Shown piece after piece: positions 10,951-22,109 of a stretch of DNA of 64,000 bases. The stretch spans positions 18,578,610 through 18,642,609 of the forward strand of contig JANJXV010000025.1 of assembly GCA_024803745.1 (NCBI GenBank), in the 5' to 3' direction. The stretch comes from Megascapheus bottae (taxonomy: Eukaryota; Chordata; Mammalia; Rodentia; Geomyidae). The stretch's first letter is position 1. Each line of letters begins with the position of its first letter. The translations under genes and the position numbers were made by a program. The notes beneath the pieces were generated by a model, which was not told the origin of the DNA, did not search any database, and worked only from the letters and a program-made list of their open reading frames with translations.

Positions 10951-10963
10951 TTAAAAAAAATCT

Positions 10964-11112
10964 AGGGCCAGGAGTTTGGCCTAGTGGTAGAGTGCTTGCT
11001 TCGCATGCACGAAGACCCAGGTTCAATTCCTCGGTACCCCATACACAGAAAAAAGCCGAAAGTGGTGCTGAGGCTCAAGTGGTAGAGCTCTAGCCTTGAG
11101 AAAGTCCAAGGC
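10964..11112 (+). mobile_element. IDL-Geo SINE, 3' truncated at a junction
   Basis: Sense copy stops at AAAGTCCAAGG and switches directly into antisense B1-Geo sequence. Confidence 0.78.
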
Positions 11113-11236
11113 TCAGCCTGGCTCTCTTAACTGTTTTGCTTGAAACTGGTATTCTACCATTTGAGTCATAGCTCCACTTCTGACGTTTTGGTCGTTGATT
11201 GGAGGTAAGAGTGTTCTGGACTTTCCTGCTTGATCT
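11113..11236 (-). mobile_element. B1-Geo fragment
   Basis: Antisense right-monomer and linker sequence, fused to the preceding sense element. Confidence 0.65.
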
Positions 11237-11239
11237 TCT

Positions 11240-11337
11240 AAAGAGCTGAAGTGGAGTGTGGTTCAAGTAGTAGAGCACCTGCCTTCAAAGGAAAAAGTCA
11301 AGTAAAATGCAAGGCCCTGAGTTCAAGTTCCAGTAAC

Positions 11338-11371
<34 letters not shown>
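11240..11371 (+). mobile_element. Right-monomer fragment with (AC)n tail
   Basis: Geo-type monomer only, ending GAGTTCAAGTTCCAGTAAC and running into (AC)17 at 11338-11371. Confidence 0.72.
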
Positions 11372-11374
<3 letters not shown>

Positions 11375-11431
11375 TGGGAAGTATGGAACAAGTACAGTCA
11401 GTCTCTGGGCCACATGAAAAGTTGGGTGGGT

Positions 11432-11652
11432 GCCAGACACTGGTGGCTCATGTCTATAATCCTAGCTACTCAGGAGGTTGAGATTTGAAGATCACAGTTC
11501 AAAGCCAGCCCGGGCAGGAAAGTCCGTGAGACTCTTATTTCCAATGAACCACCAGAAAACCAGAAATGGTACTGTGGCTCAAAGTAGTGGACCTCTAGCC
11601 TTGTGCAAAAAGAGCTCAGGAACAGTGCCCAGGCCTTGAGTTCAAACCCCAC
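11432..11652 (+). mobile_element. B1-Geo SINE
   Basis: Full dimer; 11.66-12.29 kb after it is unique with no gene seen. Confidence 0.84.
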
Positions 11653-12295
11653 CACCACCTTTCTTCCCAGCAAAACTAGCTGGATGGTGACACAGAGGAG
11701 CAGGGGTCTGCGTTTCATGGACTGGCCTTCTCTCCCCTGGTCCTGTGGTCAGTATATGCTGGTAGCCCATGCCACCCCCTCCTCACACTGGAGTCCCAGA
11801 TGAAGGAGAGGGTCCAGGTATGGCTTAGGGTAACCTTCGTGGCCTCCCAAGGTGGGCAGGGGCTTTTCTATCAGCTTGTGACCCTCTGAGTGCCATCCAT
11901 GTCCAGTGGGCATGGCCTGAGCTACCCAGTGACTCTTTACTGGCAGCTGGCCCAGGTAGGAAGTTTAGGGGGAAATCACCCTACTCCCACAGGAAAAATA
12001 CTTTGGGGTTCAAGGGACCCCACTGGCCAAGATCCATCCCCCCGCCTCCCACATTCCAGATAAAACACCAGGATTCAAGAGAGATCTGCTTTCTTCTCCA
12101 CGGCCTGTGATGGCCCAGGTAGGGTCAGGATTCCCTTCTCCCCATCAACAAGAACCCCAGGCTCCTTCAAGTTGGGGTGACTGCTGAGTCCTGCTCACCA
12201 GGGCCTCTGTTCCCAGCCTCCTTCTCAGGAGCCCCTGGCCTCCTTCTGCCCCAGTGGCCTCTACACCCAGAATCACTCTTTGCTCCTTCAGGTTT

Positions 12296-12530
12296 GTTTG
12301 TTTGCTTTTGCCAGACCTAGAGCTTGAACTCAAGACCTGGGCACTGTCCCTGAGCTTCTTTTTTGCTCAAGGCTAGTGTTCTACCACTTCTGCCACAGCT
12401 CCATTTCTGGCTTTTTTGATAGTTAAGTGGAGATAAGAGTCTCAGGGATGTTTCCTGCTCTAGATAGGTTTGAACTGGGATCCTCGGATCTCAGCCTCCC
12501 GAGCAGCTAGGATTACAGGAGTGAGCCACT
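12296..12530 (-). mobile_element. B1-Geo SINE
   Basis: Antisense full-length. Confidence 0.84.
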
Positions 12531-13267
12531 GGCTCCTTCTTCCCTCTTGTGCGCCACTTAGTGGTCTAAGGCAGGGGCCCGGAATTCACAATTCCTGTCC
12601 GGCATCTTAGCCAGTCTGTGATCTAGGTCTGGACATTTGGGGAACATATCAAACTCTACCAACATCTCCCAGATGCCTCTTCTCCACCAACGTCCCCCTC
12701 TGCTCACCCCCCACGCCCACCCCCAAGGACAAAGCACCCCATACTCACCCTTTCCACTTCTGTGTACCCCCACCCCCGGCCTTTTCTCTTCAGGTTCCCC
12801 TGAAGAAAAGTGAAAACATATGGTTTCCTAGACAATAGCATACCCCCCCCCAGCCTCCCCTGGGACCTCCCAGTGTGACTTCTCTGTTCAGAAGAATATT
12901 TGAAATACCAGCCTCACCCAGCCCAAGCCTGAGAAGGCTAGTTCTCCTTCAACTCTTTTCTTTGAGGGGCCTCTGAGCTTTCTTCTCCTCAAACCTGGAA
13001 GGCCTGGGATTTGGAGAGAAAGTTCCAGACCATCACCTTTTTTACCAGGAAAGTTTTACTCTGCTTCTTAGCTCTCAGTAGATCTTAGAAGGGGGAGGCT
13101 AGAGACCAGAAAGGGAAGGGATTCACCCTACGTCACACAGTACGCTGTGCTGTAAGGGGCTGAAGAGTAAAGGAAGGTTTATTGAGTAGCAGACATACTG
13201 TAGGAATCTCTGCCAACATGACTATGGTAGTATTTTTTAGGACTTTGGAAGATTAGTTCTCATCCCT
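12531..13267. other. Unique stretch, no gene recognised
   Basis: C-rich in its first half, then ordinary unique sequence; no coding or RNA-gene signature seen. Confidence 0.5.
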
Positions 13268-13293
13268 ATTTTTATTTATTTATTTATTTATTT
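13268..13293 (+). repeat. (TTTA)n microsatellite
   Basis: Six units forming the tail of the adjacent antisense SINE. Confidence 0.8.
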
Positions 13294-13298
13294 CGTAT

Positions 13299-13523
13299 GT
13301 CATGGGGCTTGAACTCTGGGCCTTGAACACTGTCCCTGAGCTCTTCAGCTTAACACCAGCACTCTACCATGTTGAGCTACAGCACCACATCTGGTTTTCT
13401 GGTGGTTGATTCAAGGTAAGAATCTCCCAGACTTTCCTGCCCAGGCTGGCTTTGAACCACAATCCCCAGCTCTCAACCTCCTGAGTAGCTAGGATCGCAG
13501 GCATGAGCCACCAGAGCCAGGCT
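13299..13523 (-). mobile_element. B1-Geo SINE
   Basis: Antisense full-length; tail is the (TTTA)n run. Confidence 0.84.
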
Positions 13524-13554
13524 TCAGCCGTGTTTTTGTTGTTGTTGTTTGTTT

Positions 13555-13762
13555 GCACTGGTACTGAAGCTTGAACTCAGGGCCTGCTTTATGATCTCAG
13601 CTGGCTCTTTTGAATTCACAGGTGGATCTCTACCACTTCCAGCTTTTTGGTGGCTAATGGGAGATATGAGTCTCATGGGCTTTCTTGCCCAGGCTGGCTT
13701 TGAACTGTGATCCTCAGATCTCAGCGTCCTGAGTAGCTGGCATTATTGGCATGAGTTGCTGT
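13555..13762 (-). mobile_element. B1-Geo SINE
   Basis: Antisense, with a rearranged middle of the right monomer. Confidence 0.78.
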
Positions 13763-14193
13763 TTATTCTTTATGACTACAGCAGTGTGGTACAGACCCTG
13801 AGTCAGAAGGCGCCCATACCCTCCTGTGCACAGGACCAGCAGGTATATCAGCTCTAGAAGGGGGCCAGTAGTCACTAATTCTAAAGCCACCTGGGCTCGC
13901 TCGTTCCCTTTTCTCCTCCACTTGTGGCTCCATGTGTCATTATGATCACCTGCAGCTTTCCTCTGGGCCCAGTGTCCTCCATTAAAGCCGTAGCATGCCA
14001 ACGAGCCCCGCTGTCCCCTCTCTCCCCTCCACAATATGGGAATTTCTGCTTTCCCTGTGACAGGGAGTTATGAGAACACACCAAGTCAGGTGTGACACTC
14101 CCAAAGCCCGCTGTCCATGGGGTTGTTTCTGTCACTATGGCTGTGACCTTCTCACATGTAACTTGTACAGATGGCACGATTAAAGTCTTCAGG

Positions 14194-14418
14194 AAGCAGG
14201 GTGCTGGTAGCTCACATCTGTAATCCTAGCTACTCAGGAGGTTGAGATCTGAAGATCACAGTTCGAAGTCAGCGCAGGCAGGAAATTCTGTGAGACTCTT
14301 ATGTCCAAGGAACCACCAGAAAACCGGAAGTGGAGCGGTGACTCAAAATGATAGAGCACTAGCCTTGAGCAAAAGAGCTCAGGAACAGCGCCTAGACCTG
14401 AAGTCCAAGCCTATGAAT
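14194..14418 (+). mobile_element. B1-Geo SINE
   Basis: Full dimer; a second copy of GTCTTCAGGAAG follows it (14177-14188 and 14448-14459), a likely target-site duplication. Confidence 0.85.
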
Positions 14419-14671
14419 GACAGATATATAAATTAATTAATAAATAAGTCTTCAGGAAGTAGGGCATGTCTATACCAGGGTAAGTTGAGGCTGAGCAGTG
14501 AAGAGGGGGCAGACAAGCATCATTCTTTTCTCTGGGCACTTTTTCCTCTCTGTGTCTCTCCTTTTCTCTTTCCCACCAGCAAGCCAACTCTGTCCTTTGT
14601 CTGGCCTGAGAGGGGTGCTGGCCTCTGATGATGGAAGGGAAGAGAAGATGCCTATCTGAAAGCAACTGAAG

Positions 14672-14760
14672 CTTTGTGGTATCTCCATTGGCAGGAAACT
14701 GAGGCATAACAAGGCCCTGGTTGGAGAGGGCAGATGTGGCTTGAACTCTGTTCATGCCCT
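14672..14760 (-). mobile_element. MIR fragment
   Basis: GGCAGGAAACTGAGGCATAA and TGGCTTGAACTCTG are antisense MIR signatures. Confidence 0.45.
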
Positions 14761-14831
14761 TTGTTCATGTGGCAGGGAAAGAGCCTTTCTTTATCTATCT
14801 CTTCTTTCCTTCCTTCCCCCCCACCCCCCTC

Positions 14832-15016
14832 TTTCTGTCCTGGGGCTTGAACTCAGAGCCTAGACACTGTCCTTGAGTTTTCTAAGGCTGTCCCTCTATC
14901 ACTTGAGCCACAGCACCACTTCTGCCTTTTTCTACGTATGTGGTACCAAGGAATTGAACCCAGGTCTTTGTGCCTGCTAGGCAAGCACTCTACCACTAGG
15001 CCACACTCCTGGCCCC
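14832..15016 (-). mobile_element. IDL-Geo SINE
   Basis: Antisense full-length. The following 15.02-15.83 kb is unique and shows no convincing coding exon. Confidence 0.84.
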
Positions 15017-15838
15017 AGGCTGGAGGCTTTCTGTGGAGCTGGACATGGAGAAACAGCCTGGACCCTCTGCCAGGAGTGAAGCCACGGTGGGATGTGGGAA
15101 AAGCCCTTAAATCTGAGTGGTATAGGTTTCCCTGGAGAGGGTACAGGGCCGGATCTGCTGATGGTAGAAACACAGAAGCACCTACATGCCTGCATCAATG
15201 TCCAGGCACCAGTGCCTTCAGGGCTCTGGCTGCTCCCCCAAAAGCATCGAGAACATTTGATGGCCTACCAGCAACCCCCGATCTCCCCAGCCATGGTCAT
15301 GGATGAACGCTGGCTGTAATGACAAGGCATAGAAGTAGGGCTGCCTGTGGCTCTGCCTTGTTTCTGTCCCTCTGGCTGGGCTGAGTTTAGTGTGTGTGGG
15401 GGGGAGGTAGTGGCTGGAAGCTGGAATCCACGCTGGGCCAGCAGGCCTTCAGTTTGACACGTCCCACTCCAGTGGACTTCCTGAAAATCACCAGTTCCTG
15501 TTTCAGCGGCTCCCAGTCGCCAGGCCCAGAGAGACAAAAAAGAACGTGCCTGAATGCAGCCAGGCCCCAGGAACAATATGGGGTGGGTGGAGGAGGGTCA
15601 CAGGAAACCCAGCTGGCCTGGGGGCTGGGGGTGACTCAGGGACTTGTGACTTGATAAGGTAAGATGACTCTGAGGGAAAACAGCCGGAGCCCAGGGAGGC
15701 GCCCACCAGACTACAAGTCCTGGGACTTGGTTCCCAAATCACCATGTGTCTCCCTGTTATAGCAAAGGGCCTTCCAAGGCACTGTAATCCTTGAGGCTGT
15801 CAGGTAGCTATGATGATGCTGAGATGAGATGATGATAG

Positions 15839-16011
15839 ACTGGGCATGATTTTGCACTCCTGTAACCCCGGCTGCTGAGGAAAGGGAGCAGGGTGATCAC
15901 AAGTTCAAGGACAAGTTACCTCAAAAGGCAAAATACCAACAAAAGGACCGGAGATGTGGCTCAAGTGGTAGAGCATGTTGGAGGTCCTGGGCTTAATTTG
16001 TAAGTATGGTG
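15839..16011 (+). mobile_element. Old B1/ID-type dimer
   Basis: Diverged B1 head (CACTCCTGTAACCCCGGCTG) joined to GTGGCTCAAGTGGTAGAGCA; older than the young dimers around it. Confidence 0.6.
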
Positions 16012-16025
16012 GAGGGTGGGGGAGT

Positions 16026-16118
16026 GAGAAACTGAGGCACAGAGAGATGAGAAGACATACTCCAAGTCACATGGAAGCCAAGCTATGCCTCAGGCCATAG
16101 ACTCTAAAGCTATGGATT
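16026..16118 (-). mobile_element. MIR fragment
   Basis: GAGAAACTGAGGCACAGAGA then CCAAGTCACATGGAAGCCA and GACTCTAAAGC. Confidence 0.6.
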
Positions 16119-16239
16119 AAATCATGCATTCTCGAAGGGGGCATTGCCCCGTCCTTTCAACCAGGGATACTCGTGTTTAAACTAGGGCCTTAGAGGGTCC
16201 AAATAGGCTTGCCCATATAAGCCAGGGTAGTTAATTAGG

Positions 16240-16665
16240 AAAATTTACTTAGGAAGCGGAGATCCGAGGATCGAAGTTCAAAGCCAGCCTGGGCACTAAA
16301 GAATGTGAGACTCTTTTTTTTTTTTTTTTTTCTTTCCCAGTCCTGGGCTTGGGCTCAGGGCCTGAGCACTGTCCTTGGATTTTCTCAAGGCTAGAGCTCT
16401 ACCACTTGAGCCACAGCACCACTTCTGACTTTTTGCTACATATGTGGTACCGAGGAATCGAACCCGGGTCTTCGTGCATGCTAGGCAAGCACTCTACCAC
16501 TAGGCCAAACTCCTGGCCCCAGAATGTGAGACTCTTATCTTCAACTAATCATTAGAAAATGGAAAGTGGAGCTGTGGCTCAAGGGGTAGAGCAGTAGCCT
16601 TGAGCTAGAGAGCTCAGGGACAGCACCCAGGCCCAGAGTTCAAGCCCCATGATCCACCAAAAAAA
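16240..16665 (+). mobile_element. B1-Geo SINE split by a younger SINE
   Basis: Sense dimer in two pieces, 16240-16315 and 16521-16665, reading continuously across the inserted antisense IDL-Geo. Confidence 0.84.
16316..16520 (-). mobile_element. IDL-Geo SINE nested in a B1-Geo
   Basis: Flanked by AGAATGTGAGACTCTT at 16300-16315 and 16521-16536, proving insertion into the host SINE. Confidence 0.92.
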
Positions 16666-16727
16666 AAAAAAAAAGGCCTACAGAAAATAGGAACATCTTG
16701 CCACTAGCACTTAACAACTTAAAAACT

Positions 16728-16905
16728 GTTTGACATGATAGATTATGCCTGCAATCCTAATGATGTTGAAAAAATAGAGCTCTAGCCCAAGTAGTAGAGT
16801 GATAGCATGGAGCAAAACAGCTCAGGGACAGCTCCCAAGATCTGAGTTCAAGCCCTAGGACTGGCGCGTGTGCACGCACACGCACACACACACACACACA
16901 CACAC
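16728..16905 (+). mobile_element. B1-Geo SINE, internally deleted, (AC)n tail
   Basis: Short B1 head, right monomer ending CCCTAGGACTGG, then a CG/CA-rich tail and (AC)n to 16905. Confidence 0.72.
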
Positions 16906-17074
16906 GAACCACCCTGGTTCAACAAATAAGCCAATATGTGATGGAGCATGTCTATCATTATAGCTATAGGAAAGTATAGGTAGAATGAAAATTCTGAGAT
17001 TTATTCTAAGCAAATATTTGATATTCTACCTGGAAAAAAAAATAACTAAAGCAAAAAAAAACAAAACAAAACAC

Positions 17075-17145
17075 TAAGGATATACTCAAGTGGTAGTGTA
17101 CCTACCTGGCAAGTGCTAGACCCTGAGTCCAAAGCGTTCCAAAGA
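17075..17145 (+). mobile_element. ID-like fragment
   Basis: ACTCAAGTGGTAGTGTACCT and GACCCTGAGTCCAAAGC. Confidence 0.45.
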
Positions 17146-17359
17146 AAGAGAACAGGTCTAAGGTGCCAAACAAGAAAACTGCAAATTAAATTAAGAATCA
17201 ATCACAGTAAAAATCCCATTTCTTAGACAACCAATGGGTGTGAGAGATCTGATCTGGCATGGATTAGGGTCTCCAAAATAAGACTCCCTGCAGGTAAAAG
17301 GCTTCCAACACTTGCACTGTGTGTGTGTGAGGTGACAGAGTGCCACTCCTGTCCCCGTG

Positions 17360-17500
17360 ACCTTGAATCGGGGTTAGCATTCTACCACTTGAGCCATAGC
17401 TCTACTTTTTGCTTTGTTGAAGTTTATTGGAGATAAGAGTTTCACAGACTTTCCTGGCTTTGAACTGCAATACTCAGATTTTAGCCTCCTGAATAGCGAG
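17360..17500 (-). mobile_element. B1-Geo SINE, truncated
   Basis: Antisense; abuts another antisense right-monomer piece at 17501-17590. Confidence 0.65.
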
Positions 17501-17652
17501 GGGCTGGGTACTGTCCCCGAGCTCTTCAGCTCAAGGCTACCTACCGCCCTACTCCTTGAGCCATGGCCCCACTTCCTATTTTCTAGTGGGCTCCTGTCCC
17601 TTTTCTAAGCCTGTATCTTTATTAGTACAGTGAGGGCTTTAATAACTAGCTC

Positions 17653-17848
17653 ACCCCAGGTGCTGGTGGCTCTCAGGAGGCTGAGAGATCTGAGGATCCA
17701 GGTTCAAAGCCAGCCTGGGTAGGAAAGTCCTTGAGGCTTTTATCTCCAATTTACCAGAAAACTGTGTTTCAATATGGTAGAGTGCTAGCCTTGAGCAAAA
17801 GAGCTCAGGGATAATACCCAGGCTCTAAGTTCAAGACCCAAGACGGAC
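17653..17848 (+). mobile_element. B1-Geo SINE
   Basis: Dimer lacking part of the B1 head; (CAAA)n tail. Confidence 0.78.
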
Positions 17849-18204
17849 AAAAACAAACAAACAAACAAACAATAGCTAGCTCAAATTGGGTTACTGGGAG
17901 GGTTAAGTATGAGAACCAAGCTCAGCTATTATTTGGACCTGTTCAGGCTGCCCTGCTCAATCTCAGGAAGTCCTTTCCGGCTGGAAAGTTCTTAGAATGA
18001 AAGAATGCTGGAGACAGCCTAGGAGATAAGACCCAGCCAGCCTCCCTTCTGGAACCAGAGTCTCTTGCTTTCGGATCCATTCCCACCCTGGTTCTGCCAA
18101 AGCCGGTGCCAGGTGAGTCAAGGTTAAGGTACTTATAATTCCTCCCTTCTTCTTCAGGTAGGTTCTGGAAGCAGAGGCCAAGTCAGATTTCTCTCTGAGT
18201 TTCA

Positions 18205-18600
18205 CTTCTTTCTATTGAGGCATGGTTGACGTACAAGAACTACATGTGCTTCAAGAGTGCAATGTGATCGATTTCGACATATGTTTATGCTCAGGAAACC
18301 ATTGCCATAATCAAGAAAATAGACAGGCCCTCCACTGCCAAAAGTTTCCTCAAGCCTTTTTTTTTTTTTTTTCTAATTCTTTCCCTATCTCTGCAAATTC
18401 TCCCCTGCCCGGTCCAGCTCCCCCCCCCCCCTCCAGGCAAACACTCACTGCTGTGCGTCACTGTGTACGTACTCCAGTTTTAAGAATGAATGTGGCTCCA
18501 GGAAATGGGGGGGGGGATGAAAGTGTATTTTACAGTATATATTCTGAGGTTAGTGCTTCTTCCATTCATAGAATTTGACTTATATCACTAGTCCATTTTA
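18205..18600 (-). mobile_element. L1M-type 3' region fragment
   Basis: The order TTGAGGCATGGTTGACGTAC, TTTCGACATATGTTTATGCT, GAAACCATTGCCATAATCAA, CAAAAGTTTCCTC and TTACAGTATATATTC follows the antisense of an old L1M 3' end. Confidence 0.65.
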
Positions 18601-18648
18601 AAAAATGATATTTGTTTGTTTATCTATTTTTTGTGCCATTCCTGGGGC

Positions 18649-18766
18649 TTCCAGAAAACTGGAAGTGGCACTGTGGCTCAAGTGGTAGTGTGTTAGCCTT
18701 GAGAAAAAGGAGCTCAGGGACAGCTCCTAGGTCCTGAGTTCAAGCCCCAGACCCCAGGACCAGCAA
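18649..18766 (+). mobile_element. Right-monomer (Geo) fragment
   Basis: Monomer without a head; preceded by CCATTCCTGGGGCTT, the antisense 3' end of the same monomer, so a junction of two copies. Confidence 0.7.
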
Positions 18767-18929
18767 AACAAAACAACAAACAAAAAATCCACAAGGACCT
18801 GAAGTCAGGAAAGAATTCCTATTGTTGAACAATGTTGGAACACAGCTAGGACTTGGAAGAGGATCTATTCAATGAGCAGAATGAAAGCCATTGGGGTTTG
18901 TGGACTTTTATTGTCTCAGGGGGACAAAC

Positions 18930-19262
18930 CTAGATGAAATGGTATTCTCATCTTGCTTAATAAAGCTTAAAATTGACCTAAAAATGATTGAACTCTTCAC
19001 AAGTGAGGTAGCCTCCTTCTAGAATTCACCTCAAGAACAATTTTAGACATGTAAAAAAAACTCAACAAGTGAAAATCCACAATGCCTAGCACCTAATCAG
19101 AATAACCAGGCGTTCCAAGAAGAAGGAAAATTCCAAACACAAGAGGGCCATTAAGGCATTACAGAGAGAAGGCCTTAAAACAGCTGTCATAATTGGATTC
19201 CATATGTTCAAGGAGCCAGAGAAAACCTCTTTGAACCTGTTACATGGATACATGAACACATG
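18930..19262 (+). mobile_element. L1M remnant, 5' part
   Basis: CTTAAAACAGCTGTCATAAT followed by TCCATATGTTCAAGGAGCCA matches the region before ORF1 of old L1s. Probably the same copy as pieces at 19.74 and 22.14 kb. Confidence 0.6.
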
Positions 19263-19267
19263 GAACG

Positions 19268-19460
19268 GTCCGGGCATGCTCGTGATCTCAATTATAAGGA
19301 GTCAGTGGTAGGAGGATTGTAGTTTGAGGCCAGATCCAGCAAAAAGCTCAAGACTCCACCTGAAAAATAATCTAAAACCAGAAAGGACTGAATGCGTGCC
19401 CTAAGTGCTAAAGTATCGGCCTAGCAAGCAGGAACCCTGAAATGAAATCCCACAACTATA
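19268..19460 (+). mobile_element. Old B1-type dimer
   Basis: Diverged B1 head and ID-like second half (TCGGCCTAGCAAGCAGGAAC). Confidence 0.5.
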
Positions 19461-19462
19461 GC

Positions 19463-19738
19463 CAGACTCTGGTGGCTTATGGCTGTAATCCAAGCTACTC
19501 AAGAGGCAGAGAGCTGAAGATTTCAACTCAAAGCCAGCTCAGGCAGAAAAATCTGTGAGACTCTTATCTCCAACCAACTGTTATCCTCTCTCACTATATC
19601 TCACTTCCCTTACTAGTGCACACCTTTATTATACTCAGAAAATGCCGGAAATGGTGCTGTGGCTCAAGTGGTAGAACATTAGCCTTGAACCAAAGAGACT
19701 CTGGAACAGTGACCAGGCCCTAAGTTTAAGACCCTCAA
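19463..19738 (+). mobile_element. B1-Geo SINE with internal insertion
   Basis: Full dimer carrying about 50 extra bases in the linker (near 19583-19635). Confidence 0.78.
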
Positions 19739-19789
19739 GAAGAGAGAGAGAAAAAAGTAAAAGTAAAAGCATAGAAGATATTACAGTAT

Positions 19790-20060
19790 GCTACCATACA
19801 AATCAAAAGAAAGCTAGAAGAAATATATGTTAGTATCAGAGCAAAATGTATTGTCAGTAATAAAGATACTCATTCCATAAAAAATAGTCAGTTAATCAAA
19901 GTGATACAGTAATCTTAAATGTTTATATTCAGTAACCCCCTAGCAAATGTAATAGAGCAGCAAGAAGCAAGACACAAATCTACAATTATACAGAAAGTCT
20001 ATTAGTCTTTTAATAATGCATGCTCCATTATTTCTCTTTCAGTAGATGGACAGCATTTGT
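19790..20060 (+). mobile_element. L1M remnant, ORF2 endonuclease part
   Basis: GATACAGTAATCTTAAATGT and CAAATCTACAATTATACAGA match the endonuclease region of L1 ORF2 in the same strand as the 18.93-kb piece. Confidence 0.6.
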
Positions 20061-20080
20061 CTCTCCTTCTCCTTGTATTT

Positions 20081-20289
20081 TGTGCCTGTTCTTGGGCTTG
20101 AACTGAGGAGCTTCTTTTGCTCAAGGCTCGTGCTCTATCACTTGAACCACAGCACCACTTCTGATTTTTTTTGAGTAGTTTATTAGAGATAAGAGTCTCA
20201 CTGGCTTTCCTGTGAGAGTTGGATTTGAACCATGATTCTTAGATGTCAGCCTTATAAATAGTAGAATTACATTACTACCAGTGCACAGT
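20081..20289 (-). mobile_element. B1-Geo SINE
   Basis: Antisense, inserted within the L1M. Confidence 0.78.
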
Positions 20290-20302
20290 CTTTTTTTGTT
20301 TT

Positions 20303-20488
20303 TTCCTAGTCCTGAGGCTTGAACTCAGGGCCTGAGAACTGTCCCTGAGCTTCTTTTGCTCAAGGATAGGATTCTACCACTTGAGCCACAGTGACATTTC
20401 CAGCTTTTTCTGCTGGAATTGAGGAATTCAACCCAGGGCTTCATGCATGCAAGGTAAGTACTCTACCACTAAACCACATTCCCAACCC
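20303..20488 (-). mobile_element. IDL-Geo SINE
   Basis: Antisense full-length. Confidence 0.82.
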
Positions 20489-20500
20489 CACCCTCTTCTT

Positions 20501-20733
20501 TTTTTTTTGTTGGTAGTGGGGCTTGAACTCTTAGCCTGAGTTCTGTCCCTGAGCTCTTCAGCTCAAGGCTACTGCCCTGCTCCTGGAATCACGGCGCCGG
20601 TTCTGGTTTTCTGGTGGTTAACTGAAGATAAGAGTCTTATGGACTTAGTACCCATGCTGGCTTTGAACCCTCGATGCTCAGATTTCAGCTTCTTGAGTAG
20701 CTAGGATTACAAGTGTGAGCTACCACACCCGGC
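20501..20733 (-). mobile_element. B1-Geo SINE
   Basis: Antisense full-length. Confidence 0.84.
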
Positions 20734-20770
20734 TAATCCCCCCTACCTTTTTTTTTTTTCTCTGAGACTC

Positions 20771-20772
<2 letters not shown>

Positions 20773-20805
<33 letters not shown>

Positions 20806-20806
20806 T
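20773..20806 (+). repeat. (TTA)n microsatellite
   Basis: About eleven units, the tail side of the next SINE. Confidence 0.85.
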
Positions 20807-20810
20807 TATT

Positions 20811-20977
20811 TTGCCAGTCCTGGGCTTGAGCTCAGGGCCTGAGCACTGTCCTTGGACAGCTCTAACACTTGAGCCTCAGCACCACTTTTGGTTTTTTCTA
20901 TGTATGTGCTATCGAGGAATCGAACTTGGGTCTTTGTGCATGCTAGGTTAGCATGCTAAGCCAAACTCCAGGCCTCC
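20811..20977 (-). mobile_element. IDL-Geo SINE
   Basis: Antisense with a small deletion in the right monomer. Confidence 0.8.
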
Positions 20978-21112
20978 CCACCCCCCTGCCTTTTTTTTTT
21001 TAGTGCCAATCCTGGTTTGAAGTCAAAAGCACTGTCTCTAAGCTTTTGGTTTTCTCAAGGATAGTGCTCTACCCCTTGAGCCACAGCTCTACTTTCTACT
21101 TCCAATCTTTTG

Positions 21113-21363
21113 TGTTTTTTTTTTTTTTTTTTTTTTTTTTTTGCGGGTCATGGGTCTTGAACTCAGCCTGGGCTCTATCCCTGATCTCTTCAGCTCAAGA
21201 CTACTACCCTACCCTTAAGCCAAGTCCCACTGTCCATTTTCTAGAGGTTAATTGGAGATAAGAGTCTCAGGTCCTTTTGTACCCCGGCTGGCTTTGCCCC
21301 TTGATCCTCGGACCTCAGCCTCCTGAGTAGCTAGGATGACAGGCGTGAGCCACCATGCCCGGC
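21113..21363 (-). mobile_element. B1-Geo SINE nested in B1-Geo
   Basis: Flanked by TTCTACTTCCAATCTTT at 21094-21110 and 21364-21380. Confidence 0.9.
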
Positions 21364-21417
21364 TTCTACTTCCAATCTTTAGGTAGTTAATTGGATCTAA
21401 AATTCTCATGTATTCTT

Positions 21418-21645
21418 TTTAAAATTTTTTTATTACATTGTTATTATAAAAATTATGGACAGAGGGGTGACAGTTACATAAGTCAGGTAAAAAGTACATT
21501 TCTTTTGGGACAACGCTACTCCTTCCCTTACACCCAATTTTTCCCTTCTGTCCCCATCTACAAGCTGTGAAATTCATTCTCATCGTAGCGACTAGTCTGG
21601 ACTAGCACTGCTGCACTTTTCACTTCGTTTCCTCTCCATTTGGTC
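21418..21645 (-). mobile_element. L1 3'-end fragment
   Basis: Antisense of a tail reading TACCTGACTTATGTAACTGT, CACCCCTCTGT and an A-rich end; a related sense copy lies at 51.53-51.72 kb. Confidence 0.55.
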
Positions 21646-21748
21646 ACTTATCTTCCTGCCAGGGCTGACCTTGAACAGCATCCCAATCCTCAGTTGTCAG
21701 GATCCTGAGTAGCTAGGATTATAGGCATGAGCCACTGCACCCAGCAAG

Positions 21749-21851
21749 ACTGGCTTTTTTGCTGTTAAATTGGAGAGGGAATCTCTTGGATCTTTCTGCC
21801 CAGATTGAGAGATGCTGTAGATCTCAGATTCCTGAGTAGCTAGGATTACAG
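21749..21851 (-). mobile_element. B1-head fragment
   Basis: Antisense linker plus B1 head only. Confidence 0.6.
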
Positions 21852-21860
21852 TCATATGCC

Positions 21861-21866
<6 letters not shown>

Positions 21867-21891
<25 letters not shown>

Positions 21892-22081
21892 GCCAGTCCT
21901 GGGCTTGAACTCAGGGCCTGAGCACTGTCCTTGGACTTTCTCAAGGCTAGAGCTCTACCACTTGAGCCTCAGCACCACTTCTGGCTTTTTTTTATCTATG
22001 TATGTGGTACCGAGGAATCGAACCCGGGTCTTCATGCATGCTAGGCAAGCACTTTAACCACTAGGCCAAACTCCCGGCCCC
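21867..22081 (-). mobile_element. IDL-Geo SINE with target-site duplication
   Basis: Near-consensus; TCATATGCCAACTTT at 21852-21866 and 22082-22096. Confidence 0.9.
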
Positions 22082-22109
22082 TCATATGCCAACTTTGTAC
22101 TCTGCTCTG

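Larger units (their letters stand above)
21001..21745 (-). mobile_element. B1-Geo SINE interrupted twice
   Basis: Host pieces at 21001-21110, about 21381-21416 and about 21650-21745; separated by a nested SINE and an L1 3' end. Confidence 0.7.
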
